Assembly (NCBI RefSeq): GCF_001427875.1
Contig: NZ_LMHK01000002.1
Coordinates: 470,049-534,048, forward strand
DNA from: Devosia sp. Root685
GTDB taxonomy: Bacteria > Pseudomonadota > Alphaproteobacteria > Rhizobiales > Devosiaceae
Direction of reading: 5' to 3'
DNA: 64,000 nucleotides
Shown: positions 26,728 through 36,290 of the stretch, one piece after another
How the letters are laid out: every line of letters starts with the position of its first letter
Numbering within the stretch: position 1 is the first letter of the stretch
Translations under genes and position numbers: made by a program
Notes under the pieces: model-generated
What the model was told of the DNA's origin: nothing
The model's database searches: none
What the model saw: the letters and a program-made list of their open reading frames with translations, nothing else

Positions 26728-27942
26728 ATGAGCGTCCGGAGCTTTGTAATCGTCGGGGCGAGCGGCATTGTGGGCCGGCAGCTGGTTCCGGCGCTGGTTG
26801 ATGCCGGCTGTCGCGTCGTTCTGATCGGGCGCGACACCGAGAAGCTGAAGGGGATTTATCCCGGCGCCGATATCGGCGGCTACGGGGATATCGGCAAGAC
26901 CGGTGGCGCCGGCCGCACGCTCCTTTACCTCGCGACCATCAACAATGACCAGGACGCGGACTACGAGACGTTCAGGGCCGTTAATGTCGACCTGGCGCTA
27001 GCCACTCGCGACCAGGCGGCCGCCTCCGGGATGGACCGCCTCGTTTATTTTTCGTCCACGCACGCCCTGGACGAGGCCAACCAGTCCGCCTATGCGCGCT
27101 CGAAAAGGGCTGCCGTCGAACTTCTGGGGCAGAATGCGCCGATCGACACCCGCATCCTCTACCTGCCTGCCGTCACCGGCGATGCCCTGTCCGGACGGTT
27201 GGCGGCGCTGAACAGATTGCCTGGATTCGTGTCGCGCCCGTTGCTCTCAGTGCTCAAGGCGCTCAAGCCCACCGTGACCATCCCGGACATCGTGGCGGCG
27301 CTCCTCACCCTCGATGACACGCGGGAGGACGCGCTGGTCGTCTCGACGGACCAGGAGCGCAACCCCTTCTTCGTGGGCCTCAAGTGGCTGATGGATTTTG
27401 TCAGCGCGCTGGCGATCCTGCTGCTGCTCTGGTGGCTGATGATTGCCGTTTGGGTGGTGATCAAGGCGCAGTCGCCGGGACCGGGCATTTTCTGCCAGAC
27501 GCGTATTGGCCGCCACGGCAAGCCGTTCACCTGTTACAAGTTCCGCACCATGTATACGTCCGCCCCCAATGTCGCGACGCACCAAGTCCCGATCTCTGCG
27601 GTGACGCCCTTGGGCGGTTTCCTACGCAAATCCAAGATCGACGAATTGCCGCAGGTCTTCAACATTCTAGCCAACCAGATGAGCCTTGTTGGACCGCGCC
27701 CCTGCCTCCCCTCACAAACGGAACTGATTGCCGAGCGTCAGGCGCGCAACGTGCTGAGCATAAAGCCTGGCATCACCGGGCTTGCGCAGGTAAACGACAT
27801 TGACATGAGCGACCCGGTGCGATTGGCCAACTGGGACGAGCGCTACCTCAAGTTGCGTTCGCTGCTGTTCGACATAAAGCTGATCATTCAAACCGGCCTG
27901 GGTCGAGGCCGGGGCGACAAGGTCCGCCTCGACCAAGCCTAG
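26728..27942 (+). CDS. fused 4-ketoreductase (SDR) and phosphoglycosyl transferase
   Basis: A 404-residue fusion. Residues 1-210 form an extended-type SDR with FVIVGASGIVGRQLV and YARSK (Tyr122, Lys126). Residues 215-404 are a bacterial sugar transferase: a membrane helix/re-entrant segment, KAQSPGPGIFCQTRIG, YKFRTM, then KSKIDELPQVFNIL with the Asp305-Glu306 dyad, and MSLVGPRP. The first domain would reduce UDP-4-keto-6-deoxy-GlcNAc to UDP-QuiNAc or UDP-FucNAc. The second would load that sugar phosphate on undecaprenyl phosphate, starting the repeat unit. The ATG follows GAGAGAGCG. Confidence 0.85.
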   Translation: MSVRSFVIVGASGIVGRQLVPALVDAGCRVVLIGRDTEKLKGIYPGADIGGYGDIGKTGGAGRTLLYLATINNDQDADYETFRAVNVDLALATRDQAAASGMDRLVYFSSTHALDEANQSAYARSKRAAVELLGQNAPIDTRILYLPAVTGDALSGRLAALNRLPGFVSRPLLSVLKALKPTVTIPDIVAALLTLDDTREDALVVSTDQERNPFFVGLKWLMDFVSALAILLLLWWLMIAVWVVIKAQSPGPGIFCQTRIGRHGKPFTCYKFRTMYTSAPNVATHQVPISAVTPLGGFLRKSKIDELPQVFNILANQMSLVGPRPCLPSQTELIAERQARNVLSIKPGITGLAQVNDIDMSDPVRLANWDERYLKLRSLLFDIKLIIQTGLGRGRGDKVRLDQA

Positions 27943-27999
27943 CCAAGACGCCTCGCTTTCGCTGCCTACCCTTGTTATCGAAATTCAGAGTAGCCCCCC

Positions 28000-29307
28000 A
28001 TGCTGACCGACCTCCTGCAAAAAATCGACGATCGCACCGCAACGATCGGTATTGTCGGACTTGGCTATGTCGGCCTGCCCTTGGCGCTGCGCTTCGCCGA
28101 AGTCGGCTACAAGATCATCGGTTTCGACATCGACCCCGACAAGGTCGGACAGTTGATGGCGGGCCAGAGCTATATCGAGCATATCTCCCCCCCGAGCATC
28201 GAGCGGTTGCTGGCAAGCGGCTTCGAGGCCACGACAGATTATGCCCGCGCCACCGACGCCGACGCGCTTATCCTGTGCGTCCCGACGCCCCTCGACAAAC
28301 ACCGAGAACCCGACCTGAGCTATGTGCTCAACACCACCGACGCACTGGTGCCCTACCTACGGCCGGGGCAATTGCTGTCCTTGGAAAGCACCACCTATCC
28401 TGGCACCACCGACGAAGCGCTGCTGCCCCGCGTCCAGTCGCGCGGGCTCGAGGTCGGCAAGGACTTTTTCCTGGTCTATTCGCCCGAGCGCGAAGACCCG
28501 GGCAATACCAAATTCACCACCCAGACCATTCCAAAAGTCTGCGGCGGAGTGACCCCCAGCTGCCTCAAGGTCGGCGTCGCTCTTTATTCCGGCGTCATCG
28601 ACCGCGTGGTGCCGGTGAGTTCGACGCGCGCCGCGGAACTGACCAAGCTGCTCGAGAACATCCACCGCGCCGTCAATATCGGTCTCGTGAACGAGATGAA
28701 GATCGTCGCCGATAAGATGGATATCGACATCTACGAGGTTATCCGCGCCGCCGCGACCAAGCCGTTCGGCTTCGTGCCCTATTACCCGGGCCCGGGCCTC
28801 GGTGGCCATTGCATCCCCATCGACCCCTTCTACCTGACCTGGAAGGCGAGGGAATATGGCGTCAACACGCGCTTCATCGAACTGGCCGGCGAGGTCAATT
28901 CCGCCATGCCCGACTTCGTGATCGGCAAGGTCGTGGGTGCGCTCAACAACCGCCGCAAGTCTCTTAACGGCAGCCGCATCCTGGTCCTGGGTCTTGCCTA
29001 CAAGAAGAATGTCGACGACATGCGCGAGTCCCCCTCGGTTGTGTTGATGGAGCGCATGGAAAACCTTGGCGCGACGATCGCCTACAGCGATCCGCATATC
29101 CCGGTTTTTCCGCAGCTACGCGACCATCGCCATTTCGACCTCACAAGCGTTGAGCTGACGCCCGAAAACATTGCCGGCTTCGATTGCGTGCTGATCGCCA
29201 CCGACCATGACCGGTTCAACTACGATCTCATCAAGCAGCACGCGCAACTGATCGTCGACAGCCGGGGCCGTTATCTCGATCCGGCCGACCACATCGTTAG
29301 GTCCTGA
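28000..29307 (+). CDS. wbpA: UDP-GlcNAc 6-dehydrogenase (WbpA)
   Basis: A 435-residue UDP-sugar dehydrogenase. The NAD motif is [17 protein letters not shown], the middle domain has [17 protein letters not shown] with the catalytic Cys, and the C-terminal domain has [18 protein letters not shown]. Length and motifs match WbpA/WecC-type enzymes that oxidise C6 of UDP-GlcNAc to UDP-GlcNAcA. It is followed after 6 bp by wbpB and then wbpE, giving the first three steps of UDP-ManNAc(3NAc)A synthesis in order. Confidence 0.92.
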   Translation: MLTDLLQKIDDRTATIGIVGLGYVGLPLALRFAEVGYKIIGFDIDPDKVGQLMAGQSYIEHISPPSIERLLASGFEATTDYARATDADALILCVPTPLDKHREPDLSYVLNTTDALVPYLRPGQLLSLESTTYPGTTDEALLPRVQSRGLEVGKDFFLVYSPEREDPGNTKFTTQTIPKVCGGVTPSCLKVGVALYSGVIDRVVPVSSTRAAELTKLLENIHRAVNIGLVNEMKIVADKMDIDIYEVIRAAATKPFGFVPYYPGPGLGGHCIPIDPFYLTWKAREYGVNTRFIELAGEVNSAMPDFVIGKVVGALNNRRKSLNGSRILVLGLAYKKNVDDMRESPSVVLMERMENLGATIAYSDPHIPVFPQLRDHRHFDLTSVELTPENIAGFDCVLIATDHDRFNYDLIKQHAQLIVDSRGRYLDPADHIVRS

Positions 29308-29313
29308 GAACTC

Positions 29314-30378
29314 ATGCACACTTTCGCTCCCCCGGTGACCGACCGCCCGATCCGCTTTGCCCTTGTTGGCTGTGGCCGCATCGCGCAGAACCACATTGCC
29401 GCAATCGCCAAGCACCACAACCGCGCCCAGCTCGTCGATGTCTGCGACATCGTTCCCAGCGCGGTTGAAGCTGCCGCAGAACAGGCCCGAGCCCGACCAC
29501 ATGCGAGCCTCGGCGCCATGCTCGAAAAGACCGACGCGGACATCGTCGTCCTGACCACGCCGAGCGGCCTACATCCGGAGCAGGCGATCGAGATCGCGCG
29601 CTCTGGCCGCCATGTCATGACGGAAAAGCCGATGGCCACGCGCTGGGCCGACGCGCAGCGCATGGTCAAGGCGTGCGATACGGCGGGCGTCCGGCTTTTC
29701 GTGGTCAAGCAGAACCGTCGCAACGCCACCCTGCAATTGCTCAAGCGCGCCATCACGCAGGGGCGCTTCGGCCGTATCTACATGGTCAACATCAACGTGT
29801 TCTGGACACGGCCGCAGGAATATTATGACGCCGCAGATTGGCGCGGCACCTGGGAATTCGACGGCGGTGCCTTCATGAATCAGGCCAGCCACTATGTCGA
29901 CCTGCTCGATTGGCTGATCGGCCCGATCGAAAGCCTCCAAGCATATACCGGCACGCTGGCCCGCAATATCGAGGCGGAAGACAGTGGTGTCGTCAGTCTG
30001 CGCTGGCGCTCGGGCGCCATGGGCTCGATGAATGTCACCATGTTGACCTACCCCAAGAATCTCGAGGGGAGCATTACCATCCTCGGCGAGAAGGGGACCG
30101 TCCGCGTCGGCGGCCTGGCCGTCAACCAGATCCAGCACTGGGAATTCGCCGAGCCGCATCCCGACGATGCCGAGCTGGAGAGCGCGAGCTACGAGACCAG
30201 CTCGGTCTACGGGTTCGGTCACCCGCTCTACTACGACAATGTCATCAACGTCCTGCGCGGCCAGGCTGCTCCCGAGACCGATGGCCGCGAGGGTCTGAAA
30301 TCGCTCGAAGTACTCACCGCCATCTACCGCGCGGCGCGTGACGGGCAACGCGTCCACCTGCCGCTCGACCCCCTATAG
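29314..30378 (+). CDS. wbpB: UDP-GlcNAcA 3-dehydrogenase (WbpB)
   Basis: A 354-residue Gfo/Idh/MocA oxidoreductase. The Rossmann motif is ALVGCGRIAQNHIAAI, and EKPMATRWADA carries the catalytic Lys of the family. The segment FMNQASHYVDLLDWL holds the active-site His. In the Pseudomonas pathway WbpB oxidises C3 of UDP-GlcNAcA and recycles its tightly bound NAD with 2-oxoglutarate produced by WbpE. Immediate synteny with wbpA and wbpE supports the specific assignment over other members of this broad family. Confidence 0.88.
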   Translation: MHTFAPPVTDRPIRFALVGCGRIAQNHIAAIAKHHNRAQLVDVCDIVPSAVEAAAEQARARPHASLGAMLEKTDADIVVLTTPSGLHPEQAIEIARSGRHVMTEKPMATRWADAQRMVKACDTAGVRLFVVKQNRRNATLQLLKRAITQGRFGRIYMVNINVFWTRPQEYYDAADWRGTWEFDGGAFMNQASHYVDLLDWLIGPIESLQAYTGTLARNIEAEDSGVVSLRWRSGAMGSMNVTMLTYPKNLEGSITILGEKGTVRVGGLAVNQIQHWEFAEPHPDDAELESASYETSSVYGFGHPLYYDNVINVLRGQAAPETDGREGLKSLEVLTAIYRAARDGQRVHLPLDPL

Positions 30379-30386
30379 GATTGCCA

Positions 30387-31487
30387 ATGGCCAGCGCCGT
30401 CGACTTCATCGATCTCAAGTCCCAGTATGCGGCTCTCAAGCCCGCCGTGGACGCCCGCATCCAGGCCGTGCTGGACCATGGCCAGTATATCATGGGTCCC
30501 GAAGTCGGGGAGATGGAGGCCAAGCTGTCCGCCTATGTCGGCGGTGCGGAATGCATCAGCGTATCCTCGGGCACCGAGGCGCTGCTGATCGCGCTGATGG
30601 CGCTGGGCATCGGCCCCGGTGACGAGGTGATTACCTCTCCCTTCACCTTCGCCGCGACCGCCGAGGTCATCGCGCTGGTGGGAGCAACTCCAGTCTTCGT
30701 CGATATTGAGCCCGATACCTGCAATATCAATGTCAGCCTGGTCGAAGCCGCGATCACGAGCCGGACACGGGCCATCATGCCTGTTTCTCTCTATGGCCAG
30801 ACCGCAGACATGCAGGAGCTCAACGACATTACCGACCGGCACGGTCTTGCAGTCATCGAGGACGCCGCGCAGAGTTTCGGCGCAACCTATCGTGATGCCA
30901 AGAGCTGCAATGTCAGTCGTATCGGCTGCACCAGCTTTTTCCCAAGCAAGCCACTCGGATGCTATGGCGATGGGGGAGCCATCTTCACCTCCGATCCCGA
31001 ACTGGCAACCGTCATGCGCCAGATCCGCGTGCACGGCCAAGGCAAGCGCTATCACCATGTCCGCGTCGGCGTCGGCGGCCGCATGGACACGATCCAGGCG
31101 GCTGTGATCCTGGCCAAGCTCGAACAGTTCGAGTGGGAGGTCGAGCGTCGTCTCGCGATCGGCCAGCGCTACCTGGATCGCCTTGCCGGTATTAATTCCA
31201 TCCAGTTGCCAGTCGTCCGGCCGGACCGGAGCTGCGTCTGGGCGCAGTTCACTATCCAGGTGGCCGATCGAGATGCCGTTGTCGCAGCCCTCAAGGAACA
31301 GGGTATCCCCACTGCCATCCACTACCCCATTCCGCTGCACTTGCAGCCGGCCTATGGTCCGATCTCGCGCATTTCCGGCACCTTGAGCAATGCCGAGGCA
31401 GTCTCGGAGCGCGTGCTGAGCCTTCCCATGCACCCCTATCTGTCGGAAGAGACGCAGGACAGGATCATCGCGGCCCTGCCGCTATGA
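30387..31487 (+). CDS. wbpE: UDP-GlcNAc(3-keto)A aminotransferase (WbpE)
   Basis: A 366-residue DegT/DnrJ/EryC1/StrS aminotransferase. The N-terminus FIDLKSQYAALKP and QYIMGPEVGEME is typical of WbpE/WlbC. The aldimine lysine is Lys188 in SFFPSKPLGCYGDGG, and VIEDAAQSFGA holds the PLP-binding Asp. It transfers the amino group from glutamate to C3, yielding UDP-GlcNAc(3NH2)A and 2-oxoglutarate for WbpB. I chose the ATG at 30387, just after ATAGGATTGCCA; a TTG two codons earlier is less likely. Confidence 0.9.
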   Translation: MASAVDFIDLKSQYAALKPAVDARIQAVLDHGQYIMGPEVGEMEAKLSAYVGGAECISVSSGTEALLIALMALGIGPGDEVITSPFTFAATAEVIALVGATPVFVDIEPDTCNINVSLVEAAITSRTRAIMPVSLYGQTADMQELNDITDRHGLAVIEDAAQSFGATYRDAKSCNVSRIGCTSFFPSKPLGCYGDGGAIFTSDPELATVMRQIRVHGQGKRYHHVRVGVGGRMDTIQAAVILAKLEQFEWEVERRLAIGQRYLDRLAGINSIQLPVVRPDRSCVWAQFTIQVADRDAVVAALKEQGIPTAIHYPIPLHLQPAYGPISRISGTLSNAEAVSERVLSLPMHPYLSEETQDRIIAALPL

Positions 31488-31514
31488 TCGCGGCCAGCCG
31501 CTGTGGGTCCGCCC

Positions 31515-32885
31515 ATGAGCCTCACTGACAGAGTGAAGCAAGCGCTGGGTGGCCCATTCATGCGGGCCGTAGGCATTCTCGTCGGCGGCACAGTCGTGGC
31601 CCAGGCCATTCTGGCCGCCACGCTGCCGGTGGCCACAAGGCTCTACACGCCCGCTGATTTCAGCACCCTCGCGGTCTTCACCGGTATCATCGCCATTCTC
31701 TCCGTCGGCACCTGCCTGCGCTTCGACATCGCTGTGCCGCTTCCCTTGAAGGATGAGGACGGCGTGGCGGTCGTGCTGCTCTCCCTGGGCATAGCCGCGG
31801 CGCTCAATCTGGTGCTGTTCGTCGCGGTCGCGCTATTCTCCACGACCCTTGCCGGATGGCTGGGTCACCCGGAGCTGGCGCCTTACCTCTGGCTGGCGCC
31901 GGTGGCGACATTTCTGGCCGGCGCCTACAGCACACTGCAATTCTGGTTCGTCCGGCGCAAGCAGTTCGGTCAGCTCGCCCGCAATCGGGTCATGCAGGCT
32001 GCTGGCAGTTCAGCGACGCAGATCACGCTGGGCGTGGCCGGCATCGCACCACTCGGGCTGCTGCTCGGCCAACTCGCAAACAGCGGCGTGGGCTCCATTC
32101 GCCTCGGTTGGCGCTTGTGGCGCGACGAACAGGCAACGATCGGACGGGTCGGACGGCACGACATCGCCCGCATGGCGCGGCAATACGACCGCTTCCCCAA
32201 GTTCTCGACGCTGGAGGCCATGTGTAACAGCGCGGCAGTCTATCTGCCGATCATCCTGCTCAGTGCCTGGGCGGTGGGCCCGGAGGCGGGCTATCTGAGC
32301 CTGGGCATGTATGCGATGCAGGTGCCGATGAGCCTGATCGGCAATGCAGTGTCTCAGGTTTATATGTCGCGCGGCCCCGAAGAAGCACGCGCCGGCACGA
32401 TCGGCCGCTTCACCACCGAGGTACTCTCGGGCCTGCTCAAGACCGGCGTCGGTCCGATAATCTGCATCGGCGTCGTGGCGCCTGAATTGTTCCGCATCGT
32501 CTTCGGCAGTGAATGGACCCGGGCCGGCGTACTCGTGACATGGATGGCCCCCTGGTTCATCATGCAGTTCCTAGCATCCCCGATCTCGCTCGCCCTTCAT
32601 ATCCAGAACCGTCTGGTCGAGGCATTCGCGCTGCAGGTTTTCGGCCTCGGTCTCCGAGCCGGCGCCGTGGTCCTGGCGGCCGCCCTGCCCGGCGCTCCCC
32701 TCTCGGAGTTCTATGCCTTGTCCGGCGCGGTCTTCTATCTCGTCTACCTGATCCTCATCCTCAATATCGTCGAGACCGATTGGAAGACCACCGGGCTCGT
32801 CGCCCTGCGCAGCCTGCCCTTCATAGCCAGCTGGCTCGTGCTGGGCGTGGCGGCCAGTTTTGTCCTAGCCCGCATCACGTTCTGA
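31515..32885 (+). CDS. wzx: O-antigen flippase (Wzx-like)
   Basis: About 456 residues with roughly 12 membrane helices, beginning [20 protein letters not shown] and then [21 protein letters not shown], the usual start of Wzx/MATE-like polysaccharide flippases ([12 protein letters not shown] follows). It would move undecaprenyl-diphosphate-linked repeat units to the periplasm for polymerisation by Wzy. It closes the wbpA-B-E block. An in-frame GTG at 31503 is an alternative start. The next gene is a broken acyltransferase. Confidence 0.88.
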   Translation: MSLTDRVKQALGGPFMRAVGILVGGTVVAQAILAATLPVATRLYTPADFSTLAVFTGIIAILSVGTCLRFDIAVPLPLKDEDGVAVVLLSLGIAAALNLVLFVAVALFSTTLAGWLGHPELAPYLWLAPVATFLAGAYSTLQFWFVRRKQFGQLARNRVMQAAGSSATQITLGVAGIAPLGLLLGQLANSGVGSIRLGWRLWRDEQATIGRVGRHDIARMARQYDRFPKFSTLEAMCNSAAVYLPIILLSAWAVGPEAGYLSLGMYAMQVPMSLIGNAVSQVYMSRGPEEARAGTIGRFTTEVLSGLLKTGVGPIICIGVVAPELFRIVFGSEWTRAGVLVTWMAPWFIMQFLASPISLALHIQNRLVEAFALQVFGLGLRAGAVVLAAALPGAPLSEFYALSGAVFYLVYLILILNIVETDWKTTGLVALRSLPFIASWLVLGVAASFVLARITF

Positions 32886-32970
32886 GATGCCTCCGCGATA
32901 GGAAGACCGGCACAAAACTGCATTTGTTTCGCTGGCAAGCCATACTAACCACCGACAGAATTGCAGGGGG

Positions 32971-33660
32971 CATGGGCGTGCACGGCGGTCTGGGCAAACA
33001 TCTGGTGAAGGCGACTTCGAGCTATAGACCCGATATCGACGGCCTGCGTGCCTTTGCCGTCCTCTCGGTGATCGCCTTTCACGCCGTTCCCATGCGGCTG
33101 CTCGGCGGCTTTGTTGGTGTAGACGTGTTTTTCGTCCTCTCCGGCTACCTGATTGCCGGCACATTTTCAACTCGCTCGAACAGGGGCGGTTTCGCTCCTC
33201 CGCTTCTACGACAAGCGCATCCGTCGCATCTTTCTCACGTTGGCGACCGTGCTCGCCGCCTCCCTCGTCGTCGGCTGGTTCGCCTGCTGGTCGACGAATA
33301 CATGATGCTCGGCCTTCATACCGCGCGTGGGGCGGGTTTTGCATCCAACCTCATTCTGTGGACCGAAAGCGGTCATTTCGACACTCCGCAATCACCAAGC
33401 CATTGCTGCATCTCTGATCCCTGGGATCCCGGGCATCAAGGAGCAACTCTACACGGTCTTGCCCTCGTGGCCCATGCCCTCTGGGCCAACAGGACACCTT
33501 CTGGCCGCTCGCCGACGCCGTCCATATGTCAAATCCTAGTGCGATCTTCTACGACCAGAACGAGCCTTTCTGCTCCGACGAAGCATGCTTCTTCGTCCGC
33601 GCCGACACTGGTCACTATTCCGAAGGCGAGCGCGCAATCAGCTAAGCTGTACGTGGACTG
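32971..33660 (+). pseudogene. OafA-type acyltransferase-3 remnant
   Basis: The start reads [20 protein letters not shown] and [16 protein letters not shown], the classic acyltransferase-3 N-terminus. The frame then shifts to [19 protein letters not shown] and back to [20 protein letters not shown]. After about 33490 a third segment, [15 protein letters not shown] to [10 protein letters not shown], resembles the end of a C-terminal SGNH domain. Most of the roughly 600-residue protein is deleted. Intact members O-acetylate surface sugars, so this modification is probably lost. Confidence 0.78.
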
Positions 33661-33719
33661 GGCTAGGCAAAACGGCTCCGGACGTGCTGACACAATATTC
33701 GACTGAAGATAGCGCTGGC

Positions 33720-33749
33720 GCCCTGGAGGGTACCGCGCCCCTCCAGGGC
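33720..33749 (-). terminator. strong hairpin just after the GT4 stop
   Basis: GCCCTGGAGGG and CCCTCCAGGGC form a perfect 11-bp inverted repeat with an 8-base loop, directly beyond the stop codon of the minus-strand glycosyltransferase. There is no clear T-tract, so intrinsic termination is uncertain. It may act on both strands or protect mRNA ends. Confidence 0.5.
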
Positions 33750-35078
33750 CTACGCTTTGGACTTGGCGACCACGCCATCCAGCAGGGCCAAATAGGTCTG
33801 TGCCTGAGCGGCGCGTGACAAGGAATCCACAAAGTCGGATCGCGCCACTGCTTGCGGCTTCCTGAAGCTGTCGGACAGCAGGTAGTCCTCGAAGGCATTG
33901 GTATCGTCAGACACGAAATGCTGGTCGCTCGCTCTCACGGCAAAGGAACCAGCCAGAGTTTGGGGGCCGATATCGGCCAGGATCGGCCGGCCGGACGCCA
34001 AATATTCGAAGAGCTTGGTCGTTAATATGCCGCTCGCACTAGCAATTTCTCCGGTCTTTGGCGGAATCGAGTTCTCGCAGAAAAGCAGATGATCCGACGT
34101 CACCACCAGTTCCAGCGACTTCGAATAGGATACACGCGGCAGGAACTTGAAGAATTCGCTAAGGTCGGGATGATGCTCCTGAAGATAGTTGAGCATCACG
34201 CGCCCTTCGCCATAATACTCGAACTGCATCATGGAAGGGTCGACGCGAGCTGTCGCCTTCAGACGGGACAGTGCTCCGAGTAGCGCCCTCGGTATCCGGC
34301 CCTCGCTGACCAGCCCCATATATCGGATGATCAGGGGGCGATCGCGAGAGTCGACCGGTTCGATGCGGGACAGGACCGCCTCCAGCGGCTCCGGATCGTA
34401 GCCATTGAGGATGGTGTGGGTGTCAGGATGAAAGTTCTGATAGTAAGCTGACATCGGTTCGGAGATCGTCACGAGCGCGTCGGCCTGTGCCGCAAGCGAA
34501 CGGTCGATCGGCAGTTCCAGCGCCTTAGCGAACCGCCCTCCGGGCATCTCGTGGCAGAGGCTGAACTGGTCACGGTAGTCGAGCACGACCGGCTTGTGGA
34601 AACGCCGCTTCAAGGCGATTGCCGCCAGGAGCGGCGGCCAAGGAGGCGTCGTCGCAACGATCACGTCCGCCTCTCGGACGGCACGCTCAACCTCGGGGGC
34701 AAGCCTCGGCTTGAGGAAGCTCATCGCGAAAGGCAGACGCGGATCCGGCAGTTGGCCGAACATATGCATCACCGCGTCCTTGGCGATCCTCGTCAATGAC
34801 CGGCCGGACTGGACGGGCTGCTCTGCAGGCTTGGGGACCTGATGCCGGTTCGCTTCAAATGGTCGAACGCCTCCCCGCCAGTCCAATTCGAGCACCGTCA
34901 CGCCGGGCGGCATCATTTCCGTAAACTCGCCATCTGCCTCGCCCTTGACCGTAGTCAAGACCGTCACGTTTCGGCCGGACCGGGAGAAGTACTTGGACAT
35001 GGCCTCCATTCTCTTTGCGCCGGAACTGTTCACCGGCGGAAAATAGTGGACGATCAAGACGATATTCCGGGCGGTCAT
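33750..35078 (-). CDS. GT4-family glycosyltransferase
   Basis: A 442-residue GT-B enzyme. The N-terminal domain opens NIVLIVHYFPPVNSSGAKRM with VIVATTPPWPPLLAAI; the C-terminal domain has GILTTKLFEYLASGRPILAD, the nucleotide-sugar binding E-x7-E-like region. The start ATG overlaps the stop of wbpI by 4 bp, coupling it to the ManNAc(3NAc)A epimerase gene. It is therefore a good candidate to transfer ManNAc(3NAc/3NAm)A. An upstream in-frame extension lies inside wbpI and is ignored. Confidence 0.83.
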   Translation of the reverse strand: MTARNIVLIVHYFPPVNSSGAKRMEAMSKYFSRSGRNVTVLTTVKGEADGEFTEMMPPGVTVLELDWRGGVRPFEANRHQVPKPAEQPVQSGRSLTRIAKDAVMHMFGQLPDPRLPFAMSFLKPRLAPEVERAVREADVIVATTPPWPPLLAAIALKRRFHKPVVLDYRDQFSLCHEMPGGRFAKALELPIDRSLAAQADALVTISEPMSAYYQNFHPDTHTILNGYDPEPLEAVLSRIEPVDSRDRPLIIRYMGLVSEGRIPRALLGALSRLKATARVDPSMMQFEYYGEGRVMLNYLQEHHPDLSEFFKFLPRVSYSKSLELVVTSDHLLFCENSIPPKTGEIASASGILTTKLFEYLASGRPILADIGPQTLAGSFAVRASDQHFVSDDTNAFEDYLLSDSFRKPQAVARSDFVDSLSRAAQAQTYLALLDGVVAKSKA

Positions 35079-36157
35079 GAGAGATAGTCCAGGAGACCGG
35101 CCACGATCTGCTTGGAGGAGGCCCCGTCGCCGTAAAGGTCGAGCTTGGCGACGGGCTGCGCATTGCTCGCGTTGGTGAAAGCCTCGGCGATTGCCGTCTT
35201 GTCGGAACCCACGAGCACATTGGCCCCGATATCGAGCAGCTCCACCCACTCGGTCTCATCGCGCAGGGTGATGCAGGGCACGCCATGGAAATAGGCTTCC
35301 TTCTGGACGCCACCGCTGTCGGTCGCGATGACCGCGGCGGATGACTCCAAGGCCATCATGTCCAGGTAGCCGACCGGATCAATGAGCGTGAAATGCGCCG
35401 GAAGCGTCAATCCATGATCGGCGATGCGCTTGCGCGTGCGCGGGTGCAGCGGCAGCACGATGGGGAGAGAGGTCTGTGAGAGAGCTTCGATGAAGGCGGA
35501 CAGTCGCGCGGGGTCATCGGTGTTTTCCTTGCGATGGATGGTGACCAGGGCATAGCTCTTGGGCACCAGCGCCAAATCGGCGAGAATTGAGGATTCCCGC
35601 CTTGCCACCTCCGTGAAGGTCTTCACGGCATCGAACATCACGTCTCCAACCAGCTTTATCTTTTCTGGCGCGACGCCTTCATTGTGCAGGTTGGCTATCG
35701 CCGTTTGGGACGGAGCAAACAGCACGTCTGACGCATGATCGGTCAGGATGCGATTTATCTCTTCGGGCATGCGGCGATTGAACGACCGCAAGCCGGCTTC
35801 GACATGCGCCAGCGGAATGTTCAGCTTGGACGTCGCAATGGCCCCGGCCAGCGTGGAATCGGTATCGCCATAGACGAGTACCGCAGCCGGCCGCTCGGCA
35901 AGGATAACGCCCTCCAGCGATTCGATCATCCGACCGGTATTCTGGCCGTGACTCCCGCCGCCGATCGCGAGATGATGCCTGGGATGGGGGATGCCCATCT
36001 GCTCGAAGAAAACCTTCGACATATTGTCATCGAAGTGTTGTCCTGTGTGGACGATGACCTCCTCGAGGGCGGCCTGATCCGCCAAAGCCCTACTGACGAC
36101 CGCAGCCTTGATGAATTGCGGACGAGCACCGACGACGACGATGACCTTCTTGCGCAC
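35075..36157 (-). CDS. wbpI: UDP-GlcNAc(3NAc)A 2-epimerase (WbpI)
   Basis: About 360 residues of the WecB family. It starts at a GTG preceded by GGAG: VRKKVIVVVGARPQFIKAA. VYGDTDSTLAGAIA, PLAHVEAGLRSFNRRMPEEI and VTIHRKENTDD are family landmarks, and IATDSGGVQKEAYFHGVP closes the active site. Two WecB-like genes occur in the locus. This one is paired with wbp genes and the other with fnlA/fnlB, so this is the likely WbpI, converting the gluco to the manno sugar. An upstream ATG at 36292 would add 45 residues without family similarity. Confidence 0.83.
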   Translation of the reverse strand: MRKKVIVVVGARPQFIKAAVVSRALADQAALEEVIVHTGQHFDDNMSKVFFEQMGIPHPRHHLAIGGGSHGQNTGRMIESLEGVILAERPAAVLVYGDTDSTLAGAIATSKLNIPLAHVEAGLRSFNRRMPEEINRILTDHASDVLFAPSQTAIANLHNEGVAPEKIKLVGDVMFDAVKTFTEVARRESSILADLALVPKSYALVTIHRKENTDDPARLSAFIEALSQTSLPIVLPLHPRTRKRIADHGLTLPAHFTLIDPVGYLDMMALESSAAVIATDSGGVQKEAYFHGVPCITLRDETEWVELLDIGANVLVGSDKTAIAEAFTNASNAQPVAKLDLYGDGASSKQIVAGLLDYLS

Positions 36158-36290
36158 AAAAGTCTCCAACCCGAGTGACACACCGCTTTTACGGATGATT
36201 GGTCGAATATCAAGCCAAATGGGGCGTCGACGCTTGCCTTCCACCACAAAACCTGCCATCTCCGAACCAATCAAATCGGCGGTATTGGCC

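Noticed and set aside
30324-31433. 369-codon minus-strand frame over wbpE
   Set aside because: Shadow of wbpE, whose PLP lysine and family sequence are unmistakable.
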